Assembly (NCBI GenBank): GCA_934792465.1
Contig: CAKVOK010000005.1
Coordinates: 1 to 64,000 of the forward strand
Source: an uncultured Clostridia bacterium
Lineage (GTDB): Bacteria > Bacillota > Clostridia > RUG12999
Length of the DNA: 64,000 nt
Direction: 5' to 3'
Each line of letters begins with the position of its first letter. The first letter of the stretch is position 1. Below, in pieces: positions 42,201-50,962 of this stretch. Both the position numbers and the translations under genes were made by a program. The notes under the pieces are model-generated. The model did not search any database, was not told the origin of the DNA, and saw only the letters and a program-made list of their open reading frames with translations.

Positions 42201-43833
42201 ATTTATCATACGAATCGTACTCATCTTTATCCATAAGTACATATCGGGCTTTTGCATAGTCCGTAAACAATCCGTATTGTATCTTGCTTGTTTCCGGCCA
42301 CTCTGCATATGTTTTTGTAATAATGTTGTCACGGATCGCCGGTATTTCAAGCGACATGCCAGCTTCTTTTACGTCCTTCCTGTGATAAATCATTGCCGAC
42401 GACGGCTGAACAGCCGTTCTTGCCGGTGAATTATATGTTTGAAATGCATCGTATAAGTAATTTACTGTTTGTCCGTCGGCACGCATACAGTAATTAAGCG
42501 GATACCAGTTCTGAAAGCTTGCTATAACAGCCATCATAGGCTCTGTTTCGGCGCCGTATTCGTTCGGTATGCACTCCTGATATTCACTTATGACATATGG
42601 CTTTTGCGTTCTGTAATATCCCGCTCTCCAAAACATATTTACTCCGTAACCGGCAGACGAGCCCATTCCCTGAAATGTTGAACCGTTGTCAAACCAGTTC
42701 GTAGGGTGCGAATTATACGAATGATTATCAACGTAATCGGTAAATTCGTCGCACGCCGCCATTGTTACCGCATTCTGTGCCCCCAAGCCAAGCGTTGTGC
42801 CTGTAACAAGACATTTTACGCCCAATGTATTTTTGAGATAATCAACCATTGTTTTATACATTTCGCCTTGCAGATAATATACAAATCTGTCCATATCCTT
42901 TTTTGCTTCGTCCGTATAATCCGTACTTTTCGCATATTTATAATCAAAGACAACGCTGCCGCCGTCAAGATTCCCGTTTACAGGCTGCCCCCATGCGGCA
43001 GATAAATTCGCATGCGCAGTATATTTATTTTTAAGCCAGCCGTTAAATTTATCGTTTAATATATTGGCATAGTATTCTTTTTTATAAGCTTCCTCGTTTC
43101 TGTATGCTCCTTCTGTAAGTTCGGTTATTCCGTTTTCATTGTTTATAGCCATAAACACTATTGCGGGATCGTCCTTCAGTGCGATTCCCGTATATGGATT
43201 TATTTCCGTCAAAAGCTGCTTGGCATAAAGCTTTTGCAAGTCTATCATTTGTTCCGAAAAATTCGATTCCGCACACATCATTGCGCCTCCGGTATCTTCT
43301 ATTCCGTCCATCGGCAAAATCATTCTGTATGCCATTAAATCCATATAAATATATACGCCCTTTTCCTTTAGCTTTGAAATAAAATAAAATAATCTGTCCA
43401 GCTGTTCGCCGTCAAGCCGCTTCGTTGTATCCGTACCGTATTTTTCGCCGAATATGTTGTTTCCCTTACCGCTCGGGTTTATATCGAGCGCATGAAGTCT
43501 TACAAGATTATATCCGCTTCTTGCGATACGCATTGCAAGCTCATCCAGTCTGTCGTAATCGTCGAATACAGAATCCACTCCGACATTCGTACCCCAAAAA
43601 CGTGCGGAGGTGCCGTCTTCAAATATTATATACTCTCCCTGTGCACGGACAAAGCCATGCTTGCCGGCAGGTGCGTCAAGTATACCGGAAACGTCTATCG
43701 CCGTCCCGATTGCCTTTTCTTCATCGGGCATATTCCATGTAAACCATTCAGCGGTATCCGCTTCCGCAGCGAATACGCTTGCCGATATTGAAAGAAGTAT
43801 ACATATAATCAACACAAAACTCAATTTTTTCAT
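39253..43833 (-). CDS. large secreted glycoside hydrolase (clan GH-A) with C-terminal beta domains
   Basis: 1526 residues. Signal peptide (FVLIICILLSISASVFAAEA). A (beta/alpha)8 catalytic domain (~25-560): DGTSARFWGTNVG, YNLVRLHALD, GVYIYMDLMAY, putative acid/base Glu in VFMAINNENGI and nucleophile Glu in PYVISEYQECIP. Then a beta-sandwich (~570-830) and at least three CBM-like jelly-roll modules, two of them near duplicates (FENGRFNCQYEKYPPNAGSGPY and FRNGNLYCDYKKYPENASQGPY). No SLH or dockerin. Paralogous in the catalytic part to the enzyme at 47683. Last gene of the polysaccharide locus. Substrate unclear; I cannot fix the GH family from sequence reading. Confidence 0.8.
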   Translation of the reverse strand: MKKLSFVLIICILLSISASVFAAEADTAEWFTWNMPDEEKAIGTAIDVSGILDAPAGKHGFVRAQGEYIIFEDGTSARFWGTNVGVDSVFDDYDRLDELAMRIARSGYNLVRLHALDINPSGKGNNIFGEKYGTDTTKRLDGEQLDRLFYFISKLKEKGVYIYMDLMAYRMILPMDGIEDTGGAMMCAESNFSEQMIDLQKLYAKQLLTEINPYTGIALKDDPAIVFMAINNENGITELTEGAYRNEEAYKKEYYANILNDKFNGWLKNKYTAHANLSAAWGQPVNGNLDGGSVVFDYKYAKSTDYTDEAKKDMDRFVYYLQGEMYKTMVDYLKNTLGVKCLVTGTTLGLGAQNAVTMAACDEFTDYVDNHSYNSHPTNWFDNGSTFQGMGSSAGYGVNMFWRAGYYRTQKPYVISEYQECIPNEYGAETEPMMAVIASFQNWYPLNYCMRADGQTVNYLYDAFQTYNSPARTAVQPSSAMIYHRKDVKEAGMSLEIPAIRDNIITKTYAEWPETSKIQYGLFTDYAKARYVLMDKDEYDSYDKSEFNAADTILKKKIKNKETVINDQIVWERDNSLIKVTTDKSNLVTGNTKNVSYESDAMTISINNDISTITLVSLDDKKLSESGHMLLTAAAREKNTGMTFDENNSGHMLTKGNAPILTEAVNASVTIKTNSDIAVFALDSSGRKAQAVETMRTSGGYTFKPNGKYKTLYYEIQKKSGKTLFTDISGNELRIFGYGSGMSEADIYDLDGNHIRKVYLESNNGIYFGKTEPDLENGTYTLVSGGETAEFDYNTKEYKAVNADESPYYTDCTPAGGFTVINKDGGLPGNVSELYKFGKTENGVYTSEQYPMEFRFDGYRISGTAIGNMYLKFNVGTEENYVYLYIRNKYDTHYLKAEIIDGVVNIPFSELGISDDAEICAIGFTEKNKKLYINNMYIGTGIEIIGDYYCNDEKAVNIINDGAYAQGVVFVADTSVSNYAKVTKDYVLDGEKCIKVDFGEAGKAVKFGHNKNKLFSGITAGSNIIAKIKLSVINTKLSLVKTESKFTGGVVSVCDISEHIKNTTEWQTIKIPIDESISDSFGLGFTVASGTAPEMYIQYLAVAPADAEIYNRLTKERKLYDICSIFENGRFNCQYEKYPPNAGSGPYINVTDKILITTLGKQGLLFNTNELGITDENFRKRYLKLKLQAKKVNDYLITFGRTDGTKTDSFTVKYENGEQTILIPLSSLVIHEDFSWDDTDKIFIRFDESEWWRQIDIYSISIGELFAGEVRETETIVQKDTPDVPDTVITENLKDIFRNGNLYCDYKKYPENASQGPYATVSNIIYFTACGKQGLSFSLSELGITDKTSKDAFLNIELKNMNTSVYDLSVGLIGADSITTVNYGQGRTTVRIPLDLLSGWDNATDLFIRFNDTVWWRNYEIYNIWIDKDVTISALKFVTMEKKLVNTMDSSYEYKAKENIFTVTDDKLKNIISVHEDTHVLGKNTVKVIFSETIEAQPGNTVEWYLWDNLSDIMPCRDKKEQKIKP

Positions 43834-43891
43834 AAGTTCCTCCTATACAACGGCGGAAGCGAAATATTGTTCCGCTTCCGCCTCTTTTTTC

Positions 43892-45925
43892 TTACTCCGC
43901 TATGTACATATCGTCCGTAACACCCGCAACCGGTGCATAATCTTTATCCCACTGATAGAAATATATATTTGCGAAATTCTCAATTTTCATCAAATCAAGA
44001 GCGTTTGTTTTCAATGATGCCACTGAGTTTGCCTGTACAACGGAATCATTACATTCAACCGTAACTGCGTCTATAAGCTTATCCGTTTCGAGGTCTTTTG
44101 CCGCAATTATATTTATGTTCCCGTTTTTGTAGTTGTACGCACTGTTCATCGTGTTTTGAACGGCAATTTCCGCATATGCGGATGTACCCTCAATTTTAAG
44201 CTCCGCACCGGATTCCGTTACGCCGCCCTCGACAAATTCGCAGATTTTCACATTTTCATAATCGGAGAATTTATACATATTGATTGTTTTTTCAATTACA
44301 ATGGCAATGCATTTTGTATCGTTCCACGAAATTTCCGGATTGTTTGTAATGCTCTCGAGCGGAACGATTATTTTGTTCGGTTTATATGGTGTAGGATCAT
44401 ACATTATCGATCTGCTTTCACACTCGCCATCCTGCATTCCGAAGCCTTTATCTCTGTATACCAAAAGTCTGTCCGCATCGTTATCCTGGTTTGTTACATA
44501 AAAACTTAAGTATTTATTTTTATAATTGTCATCCGTTATGCCGCAGCCGGAAATATCAAAGCTTATACCTCTGTATGCGTTTCCCATATACTGCAAAACT
44601 TTTTCGTTCCAATGCGAATAATTGTTGTAGTCATCTGACCCTCTTATCCAAAGCCACGCATTCGAAGCTTCATTCGGATAAATGGCACAACCTTTCCCCA
44701 ATTCCACATCTCCGTTATAATTTTTACCGTTTACAAAGAGAGGTATTTCCTTAATACATTTTTCCTTTTTGAGAGCATTTGTCTTTACCGATGTTTTCGG
44801 AACAAGCTTAAATTCATTCACATAAATTTTCGGCAAATAGCTTCCGTTTGCGCCTGTCAGTGCGTCCTTTACACCGCTAATCTTGAAGCCCAAGCCGTAT
44901 TTATCGGATATATCCGTTGCTACAAGCTCATCGAGAGGTATTTCAAGCGTCTGCCAATCCGATGTAACCTCAAATTTTGAACCTATTGCTACGGTTCCAG
45001 CAGCACCGCCCCAATCCCAAAAGTCGTGTGATACCGCAAAACTAAGCGGATACGGATGAGCTTCTTCAAATTTCACCGTGCATACAAGATTGTAATCTGC
45101 CGTTGATGTAACATTGGCAAACGGTTTTTCCGAAGGCGAACCGAATACCATAAATCTGCCGGTTGTCGGAAATTCAAAATACACACCGGCTTTTCCGTCC
45201 GATACAACGCCCGGCACAGCATAGTTTGAGCTGCTCACCGAGCATTTCATGCCGTTTGCATAGACGCCGTCCTTTACCAAAGCGATTGTTCCCGCCTCGT
45301 CATAGCTGTAGTCGCCGACCGTTTCATAGCTTTGAGATATAACCAAGTTTTTAATATACACATCAGCAGCCTCAGCACCGTTCTTTATCTGCATATATAT
45401 TCCGTTCTGCCACTTCCAGTCGTATGTACCCTGGCTTATTCCCACTGTTTTTCTGAATGCCGAAAGAGGAATATTTACACTTTTGAACGTTCCCTCATCT
45501 TTTGCATAATCCGATATTGCAACCGAGTTTATAATGTTGCCGGCATTGGCGTCGTCATAAGAAAATGCAAAACTAACATCATTGCTTTGAGAATACATAT
45601 CAAAGCTTACCGATGTATACGGAACCATGCTTTCCGCAACCTGAGCAAGGCTGCTGTAAAGCGCCGCTATACCGCCCGCTCCCATGCCGAGCTTTAATGC
45701 TGTTTCCTCCGTACCCGGAACACTTTGAGCAGGTTCAACCGACACATCTGTCGGACTTGCATAGTGCTTTCCGATAGATGTACATCCATACCCTTTTTCT
45801 CCCGTTTCGGTTATATACGTTGTTATCCCAACAGATACCGTATTTGCCGAAACACCCTGCAATACGCTTACCGTCAGTATTGCCGCCAGTAAAATGATTT
45901 TGCCAAGTCTTGTTTTGATTTTCAT
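43892..45925 (-). CDS. secreted protein with CBM-like jelly-roll modules
   Basis: 677 residues; signal peptide (IILLAAILTVSVLQGVSA). No catalytic domain that I recognise. Three or so beta-sandwich segments of the pattern SFDMYSQSNDVSFAFSYDD, TVKFEEAHPYPLSFAVSHDF and ISFDISGCGITDDNYKNKYLSFYV, each preceding a tail like YDWKWQNGIYMQIKNG or NDTKCIAIVIEK. They resemble the C-terminal modules of the neighbouring 1526-residue hydrolase. Probably binds polysaccharide at the surface or scaffolds it. AGGAGG precedes the ATG. Confidence 0.65.
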   Translation of the reverse strand: MKIKTRLGKIILLAAILTVSVLQGVSANTVSVGITTYITETGEKGYGCTSIGKHYASPTDVSVEPAQSVPGTEETALKLGMGAGGIAALYSSLAQVAESMVPYTSVSFDMYSQSNDVSFAFSYDDANAGNIINSVAISDYAKDEGTFKSVNIPLSAFRKTVGISQGTYDWKWQNGIYMQIKNGAEAADVYIKNLVISQSYETVGDYSYDEAGTIALVKDGVYANGMKCSVSSSNYAVPGVVSDGKAGVYFEFPTTGRFMVFGSPSEKPFANVTSTADYNLVCTVKFEEAHPYPLSFAVSHDFWDWGGAAGTVAIGSKFEVTSDWQTLEIPLDELVATDISDKYGLGFKISGVKDALTGANGSYLPKIYVNEFKLVPKTSVKTNALKKEKCIKEIPLFVNGKNYNGDVELGKGCAIYPNEASNAWLWIRGSDDYNNYSHWNEKVLQYMGNAYRGISFDISGCGITDDNYKNKYLSFYVTNQDNDADRLLVYRDKGFGMQDGECESRSIMYDPTPYKPNKIIVPLESITNNPEISWNDTKCIAIVIEKTINMYKFSDYENVKICEFVEGGVTESGAELKIEGTSAYAEIAVQNTMNSAYNYKNGNINIIAAKDLETDKLIDAVTVECNDSVVQANSVASLKTNALDLMKIENFANIYFYQWDKDYAPVAGVTDDMYIAE

Positions 45926-45970
45926 TGTTTTACCTCCTTTATATTTGTGGCTTTCGCCATAGTAAACCTT

Positions 45971-47680
45971 TTAATCTTTAAGCAGCGGATTTTTTATAAA
46001 TCCAAGCTTTCCGCTGCGATTTACGGCAGCGCAAATCCCCTCGGAGCAACCCATAAACAGATAGCAATTTTTCTCGTCATCCGTATACGAATAATAATCG
46101 TCCGTTGAAGGGATAACGCACTCTGCTTTTTTGTTGCGCAAAAACGGAAGAATTTTTCCGTGCCGCAGATTAGGATATGTAACTGCCGCCAGACCCTCAT
46201 GAAATTCATAATTTCCGGCGCTGCCGCCTATACGTTCACCGTTTAAATCCAAATAAAACGAGCTGCCGCTGTAATCCGGGTTTTCCATTCCGTGAGTACG
46301 CACATGAGTCACACCTCCGGTATATGAAGATATTTCGGAATACTTGAAAAACGGCACAATTACGTTTCCGTCACGGTCTATAATACCTCCGAAATCACGG
46401 TAATATACTGCCGCACGCTCATCGTTGAAATCAAGCACCTGTTCATATTTCATAGGTATTACAATCTCACCGCTGCGGTCGATATATCCGTATCTGCCTT
46501 TCTCGCCGACTCTGGCTCTTCCTTCATGGAACTCGGCACTCCATGCAAATTTAAAATCGATCACCGTTTCTCCGTTACGGTCGATATATCCGTATTTACC
46601 GCCTTTTTTCACAGATGCCGCACCCTCCGTAAAATTGTAGGCATGCTCATATTCAAACGGCAGTGCCACGTTTCCGCTTGTGTCAAGATAGCCGTACTTG
46701 CCGTCTTTCTTAACCCATACGAGATTTTCGCTGAATTCTCCTCCGTCATCATATACGGCAGGTATTATTTCACGTCCCTGTCTGTCAATATATCCGAACT
46801 TGCCGTTTTGCTTCACCTTCGCCATGCCGTTTGAAAAATCGTATGCGTCATCATATTTGAAGCCTATCACGGTATTTCCTTTTATATCAATATAGCCGTA
46901 CTTGCCGTTTTGTTTGACTGCTGCCCTTCCGGAACAAAACTTCGTATTTCTTACAAGTCCGTCGTATTTTGGATTGATATACCACTCCCAGCCTGTATAT
47001 CCGTCGCCGCCTTTCAGGTAATCATCAATATTTTTCATAGTTCGCACCGATATAAGCAGCGCTTCTTTTCTCGTTATGGGCAGCAGCGGCGAAACGGCAT
47101 ATTCGCCCGTGCCGTTAATTATTCCGCAGTAATATGCAAAATCCATATAGTTTTTTGCCCAATACGAAATCTGCCAATCGTCTATAAAGCTGTACTCCGC
47201 ATGCAGATACGGGTCGTATTCGGGATTGAGCTTTAAAATCATACGCATCAGTATTGTAACGGCTTCCTGCCTTGTTAATATGCCGTCCGGCACGAAAAGT
47301 GTATCCGATTCGCCCTTTATTATTCCCAGCAAATATGCCTTTTTTACATATTTACTGTCCGTATCTGTAAACCTGTACTCTTTTTCCTGTTCATCTTCCT
47401 TTTGTTCTTCATTCTTCTTTTCTTCGGTTTTTGTATTTTCTCCGGCGGTTTCTTCGTTTTTCGCTGCCTCCTCGGACTCTTCGCCGTCCGTATTCATTTT
47501 GTCATACAAACGGCATATAACCTCCGCATACTCTTCTCTCGTTATATTTCCGGCATACTTTCCGCCAAAGCTTTCCGGTACAAGTCCGCTTGCTTCCGCT
47601 TCCGAAATTTCGTCATTCTCCGCCGCAAGGCAGCCGAAAGGGAGAATAAACAACATCAAAAATATTAATAAACGTTTCAT
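45971..47680 (-). CDS. SLH and WG-repeat surface protein
   Basis: 569 residues. Signal peptide (LLIFLMLFILPFGCLA), a Glu/Lys-rich linker (~68-100), SLH-like segments (TDTDSKYVKKAYLLGIIKGES, DWQISYWAKNYMDFAYYCGI), then seven or so WG repeats (~240-470) of the form GKYGYIDxxGxxVIxFKYDxAYDFSxGxAxVK. WG repeats form beta-rich ligand-binding folds. The C-terminal ~100 residues include a further degenerate copy (GKLGFIKN). Three bp from the next gene on the same strand. Probable wall-attached binding protein of the locus. Confidence 0.8.
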   Translation of the reverse strand: MKRLLIFLMLFILPFGCLAAENDEISEAEASGLVPESFGGKYAGNITREEYAEVICRLYDKMNTDGEESEEAAKNEETAGENTKTEEKKNEEQKEDEQEKEYRFTDTDSKYVKKAYLLGIIKGESDTLFVPDGILTRQEAVTILMRMILKLNPEYDPYLHAEYSFIDDWQISYWAKNYMDFAYYCGIINGTGEYAVSPLLPITRKEALLISVRTMKNIDDYLKGGDGYTGWEWYINPKYDGLVRNTKFCSGRAAVKQNGKYGYIDIKGNTVIGFKYDDAYDFSNGMAKVKQNGKFGYIDRQGREIIPAVYDDGGEFSENLVWVKKDGKYGYLDTSGNVALPFEYEHAYNFTEGAASVKKGGKYGYIDRNGETVIDFKFAWSAEFHEGRARVGEKGRYGYIDRSGEIVIPMKYEQVLDFNDERAAVYYRDFGGIIDRDGNVIVPFFKYSEISSYTGGVTHVRTHGMENPDYSGSSFYLDLNGERIGGSAGNYEFHEGLAAVTYPNLRHGKILPFLRNKKAECVIPSTDDYYSYTDDEKNCYLFMGCSEGICAAVNRSGKLGFIKNPLLKD

Positions 47681-47682
47681 AT

Positions 47683-49896
47683 TTACTCTCCTTTTACAAC
47701 TTCATAATAAGCGGTTTTATATTCCGGCCCCACATGGATTTTCTTATATCCCTCATCCGTTACGGTAACCGGCAGCTCGCTTTCTCTCGCTCCGGAAGAG
47801 TTTAAAGAATATACCTTAATATTTTCGCTGATTTTCAGGGTAATATCTCCGGTAATCGCTTCAAGAATCTGCGGTCCCGTACCGCCCTCAAGGATTGCTG
47901 ACGCCGTATCGTCATCAAGGCGTTCTCCCTTGTTGCGGCTTCTTCCCACAAGTGCGATTAAATACCTGTCGGTATTTTCAAACGTTTCTTTCGTGCACGA
48001 AGTAATGCCTATTGTCGCAGACTGGTTCTCCAATTCAAAAATACAGTTTTTCATATCAATCGTAAGACCGCCGACAAATCCGCACGCCGCATTGGTGTAT
48101 TCGGATGTGAATCTGAAAAGTCCCGTATCCTGATTCCAGTTTATCTGCTCGGACTGTATGTCATTCGTCCTGAATTTTTTATACATATTATCAAGAGCTA
48201 TATGATTCACGCCGGATACATCGTCGCCGAGGTCCGGGTATCTTATTTCGCTCTGTCCGTATGGCCACAGATTCCACGGCGTAACGTGCCAGTTGTAAAA
48301 CGTCGCTCTGTCCACCGGCTCTTCATACGTATCTTTTCTCAGAAGTTCGTCCTTATACTGCACCTGAATAAATACGTCCTCCGATTTTTCAATATTATCC
48401 CTATGGTATATCATTGCGGCAAAAGGCGAAACGCTCGTTGTCATTGCATTGGGCCATGTCTGGAAACCGTCGCCGATAATCTCCGCCGAATTTTTCTCCG
48501 GCATAGGATAATTAAGAAGAAGATAATTTATCGGATGTATATCATACATTCTTGCGCGCACGGCAAGCATAAGCCAATGCTCCGGTGCATGATGCGACGG
48601 AGGGCAAGCCTGCCATTCCGTTACAAAAAACGGAATATTTGCCGGGCGATTTACCATAGCATGCTGGAAAAGCTCCTGACCGCTTCTGACAGTAGGACTT
48701 ATCCACGGCGTGATTTTTGCAACGCCGAGACCGGTAGGATGCGATTTGTACAAATTTTGTGCACAAACCTCCGACACTTCTCTTGCCGCCATGAGCATAC
48801 CGGGAACAGTTCCCCAGGTCTGACCTATCGACGAGCCTGATATAAGGCTTTTCGCCTTAATGACATTTCTAATATGATTGTGCGTTACCTTATAAAAATT
48901 CACCTGTGTTTCATAGAGAAAAGCATATGCATCGTCATATCTTGCCTCGCTGTAATTCCTTTTATCAAAATCTTCGGTAAAGAGCACCGTCCCGTCGGCA
49001 AAATCCTCCTCTTTCCCGAGACCGTTTCTGCCTTCCTCTTTCCATGCCTTTTCCAGCTCCGCCCGATTCAGATATTTACCTTTCAAATATCTGTTAAACT
49101 GTCCTTGCAGTTCCGCAAGATAATATCTCGGAATCTTAAAGCCTGTTTGCCCGAGTCCCATAATACCGGACTCGTTTGAAACACCGATTGCGACAACTGC
49201 CGGGTCGTCTTTCAGCGCAAGTCCCGTATACGGATTTACAGGCGTTAAATAATTCGTTGCAAATTCGTTTTGCAGTTCAATCAGATAATCGTCGAACATT
49301 CCGACTCCCTTAAAGCCGCTGCTCGGAAACTGATTACCGAACGGAATCTCATCATCCTTATAGAGTGACGGCCTGTAGCACGTCAAATCTATATATAAAT
49401 ATACGCCTTTTTTCTTTAATTCGGACACAAGAAAGAATACTTTATCAAGCTGCTTTTCGTCAAGCTTTCTCGTTGTTCCGCTATGCTCTTCGCCGAAAAT
49501 ATTTCCTGACGTAAACAAATCTATTGCATGAATACGCACAATATTATAGCCGCATCTTGCAATACGCGCCGCAACCGTCGGTGCGTCATTATAAATTGTT
49601 TCGCCCAGCGTAAAATATATACCCACATTTGTTCCCCAAAACCTTGCCGGAGTACCGTCCTCAAAGACAAGCTTGTTGCCGTCCGCCTTTACAAATCCGT
49701 GTTTCCCCGCCGGTGCATCAAGATTGAACGAAGCGTCTATTGCCGTTCCGAAAGCGGCTTCATCGTCCGGGGTATCCCATTCAAACCAATTTGTCGTGTC
49801 GGGATTTCCCATTGTAAACCCGTCCTCTTCGGCATAAGCGGAAATCATCGAAAGTGTCATTATAAATATTGCCAGAAAACATATAAATTTTTTCAT
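47683..49896 (-). CDS. secreted glycoside hydrolase (clan GH-A), paralogue of the 39253 enzyme
   Basis: 737 residues from MKKFICFLAIFIMTLS (GGGAG 6 nt upstream, overlapping the previous stop). Catalytic domain with WFEWDTPDDEAAFGTAID, DGTPARFWGTNVG, YNIVRIHAIDLF, GVYLYIDLTCYR, acid/base Glu in IGVSNESGIMG and nucleophile Glu in PFFVTEWQACPP; a short C-terminal beta domain ends YKTAYYEVVKGE. The N-terminal third shares the same segment order as the 1526-residue enzyme. No CBM tail, so probably acts on smaller or pre-bound substrate. Family between GH5 and GH39-like; uncertain. Confidence 0.8.
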   Translation of the reverse strand: MKKFICFLAIFIMTLSMISAYAEEDGFTMGNPDTTNWFEWDTPDDEAAFGTAIDASFNLDAPAGKHGFVKADGNKLVFEDGTPARFWGTNVGIYFTLGETIYNDAPTVAARIARCGYNIVRIHAIDLFTSGNIFGEEHSGTTRKLDEKQLDKVFFLVSELKKKGVYLYIDLTCYRPSLYKDDEIPFGNQFPSSGFKGVGMFDDYLIELQNEFATNYLTPVNPYTGLALKDDPAVVAIGVSNESGIMGLGQTGFKIPRYYLAELQGQFNRYLKGKYLNRAELEKAWKEEGRNGLGKEEDFADGTVLFTEDFDKRNYSEARYDDAYAFLYETQVNFYKVTHNHIRNVIKAKSLISGSSIGQTWGTVPGMLMAAREVSEVCAQNLYKSHPTGLGVAKITPWISPTVRSGQELFQHAMVNRPANIPFFVTEWQACPPSHHAPEHWLMLAVRARMYDIHPINYLLLNYPMPEKNSAEIIGDGFQTWPNAMTTSVSPFAAMIYHRDNIEKSEDVFIQVQYKDELLRKDTYEEPVDRATFYNWHVTPWNLWPYGQSEIRYPDLGDDVSGVNHIALDNMYKKFRTNDIQSEQINWNQDTGLFRFTSEYTNAACGFVGGLTIDMKNCIFELENQSATIGITSCTKETFENTDRYLIALVGRSRNKGERLDDDTASAILEGGTGPQILEAITGDITLKISENIKVYSLNSSGARESELPVTVTDEGYKKIHVGPEYKTAYYEVVKGE

Positions 49897-49898
49897 AA

Positions 49899-50942
49899 TC
49901 ATCTCCCGCTTTCCGCCCGTCTTGTCAACGGTATCATATTTTCATAATCCGAAACAACATACGCTACCGCTTTATCTGCTCCCGATGTCTGTACGGTTCC
50001 CGTCATAAATTCGGTCTTGCCGTTTGCCTCCGCTTCTACCGTTTTCGCCCTCATCTCCGTCATATATCCGTCCTTGTAGACGGCAAATATAATCACGGCG
50101 GTTCTGTTTTCGGACATATGATTTTCAAGCACTATTTTCCCTGCCGCTTCAGAACCTATCTTTCCCGTTTCATTTCCGTTTTCATCACATACCGACACGG
50201 TAACGTCGCAGCGCAAAACTCCGCTGTAGCCGAGCGTTATATCTCCGTATCTGATATCTATGGCTGCATCAGGATTATCTTTAAAGACATTATCGCTTTT
50301 AAGCGAGGCTATATGTATTGCGCTTGCCTTATCCCAGTCGGCTTCACCCAGAACATTTCCGTCTGCATCGGCAATCATATTATATGCTTCAAGATTCAGC
50401 GTAACCGTTACGGTCTGCCATTCTGTTGTTTCGCTGACATATTCGCCGATATTTATATATGCGTTTCCGTCCTTGTTGCAATATTTTCTGATTTTGTCTT
50501 TATTATTGTGATAACCGAGCGAAAGTCCGTTTTCATCATCTATATAAGAAAATGCCACAGATATGTTTTTGTTTTCGGTACTGTCAAGCTTAAGTCTGAA
50601 TGTAAGGGTTAAATTATCCAGTTCCTGAACGGCTATGCCGATAAGTTTTGGCTTGCCGTCATCATTCTTGCATTTATTCACGGCTTCTACGGTTCCGTAC
50701 TCTTTCTGCCCCTTTGCCGCACTTGTCGTAAGATTATACATGTTTGTATACTTTCCGTTATAAAACGAAGAATCGTTTACGCTTTTCACCATGGACGACC
50801 TATATAATTCGCTGAATATGCCCGGTGAAAATTGTGCCGTTACCGAGCTTGTTTCATGGCCTGCTAAATATCCTTTTTCGGCAGCATACGAATTGTTTGT
50901 CAGCAGGAATATGCCAATCAACAGTATTATATATTTTTTCAT
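49899..50942 (-). CDS. secreted protein with jelly-roll (CBM-like) domain
   Basis: 347 residues; signal peptide (IILLIGIFLLTNNSYA). Middle has LDNLTLTFRLKLDSTENKNISVAFSYIDDE and TTEWQTVTVTLNLEAYN, the same pattern as CBM-like modules in the neighbouring proteins. C-terminal FnIII-like strands (AVIIFAVYKDGYMTEMRAK). No enzyme motif. Probably polysaccharide-binding. Its stop codon overlaps the Shine-Dalgarno of the following hydrolase gene. Confidence 0.6.
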   Translation of the reverse strand: MKKYIILLIGIFLLTNNSYAAEKGYLAGHETSSVTAQFSPGIFSELYRSSMVKSVNDSSFYNGKYTNMYNLTTSAAKGQKEYGTVEAVNKCKNDDGKPKLIGIAVQELDNLTLTFRLKLDSTENKNISVAFSYIDDENGLSLGYHNNKDKIRKYCNKDGNAYINIGEYVSETTEWQTVTVTLNLEAYNMIADADGNVLGEADWDKASAIHIASLKSDNVFKDNPDAAIDIRYGDITLGYSGVLRCDVTVSVCDENGNETGKIGSEAAGKIVLENHMSENRTAVIIFAVYKDGYMTEMRAKTVEAEANGKTEFMTGTVQTSGADKAVAYVVSDYENMIPLTRRAESGR

Positions 50943-50962
50943 TGCTATACACGTTCCTTTCT

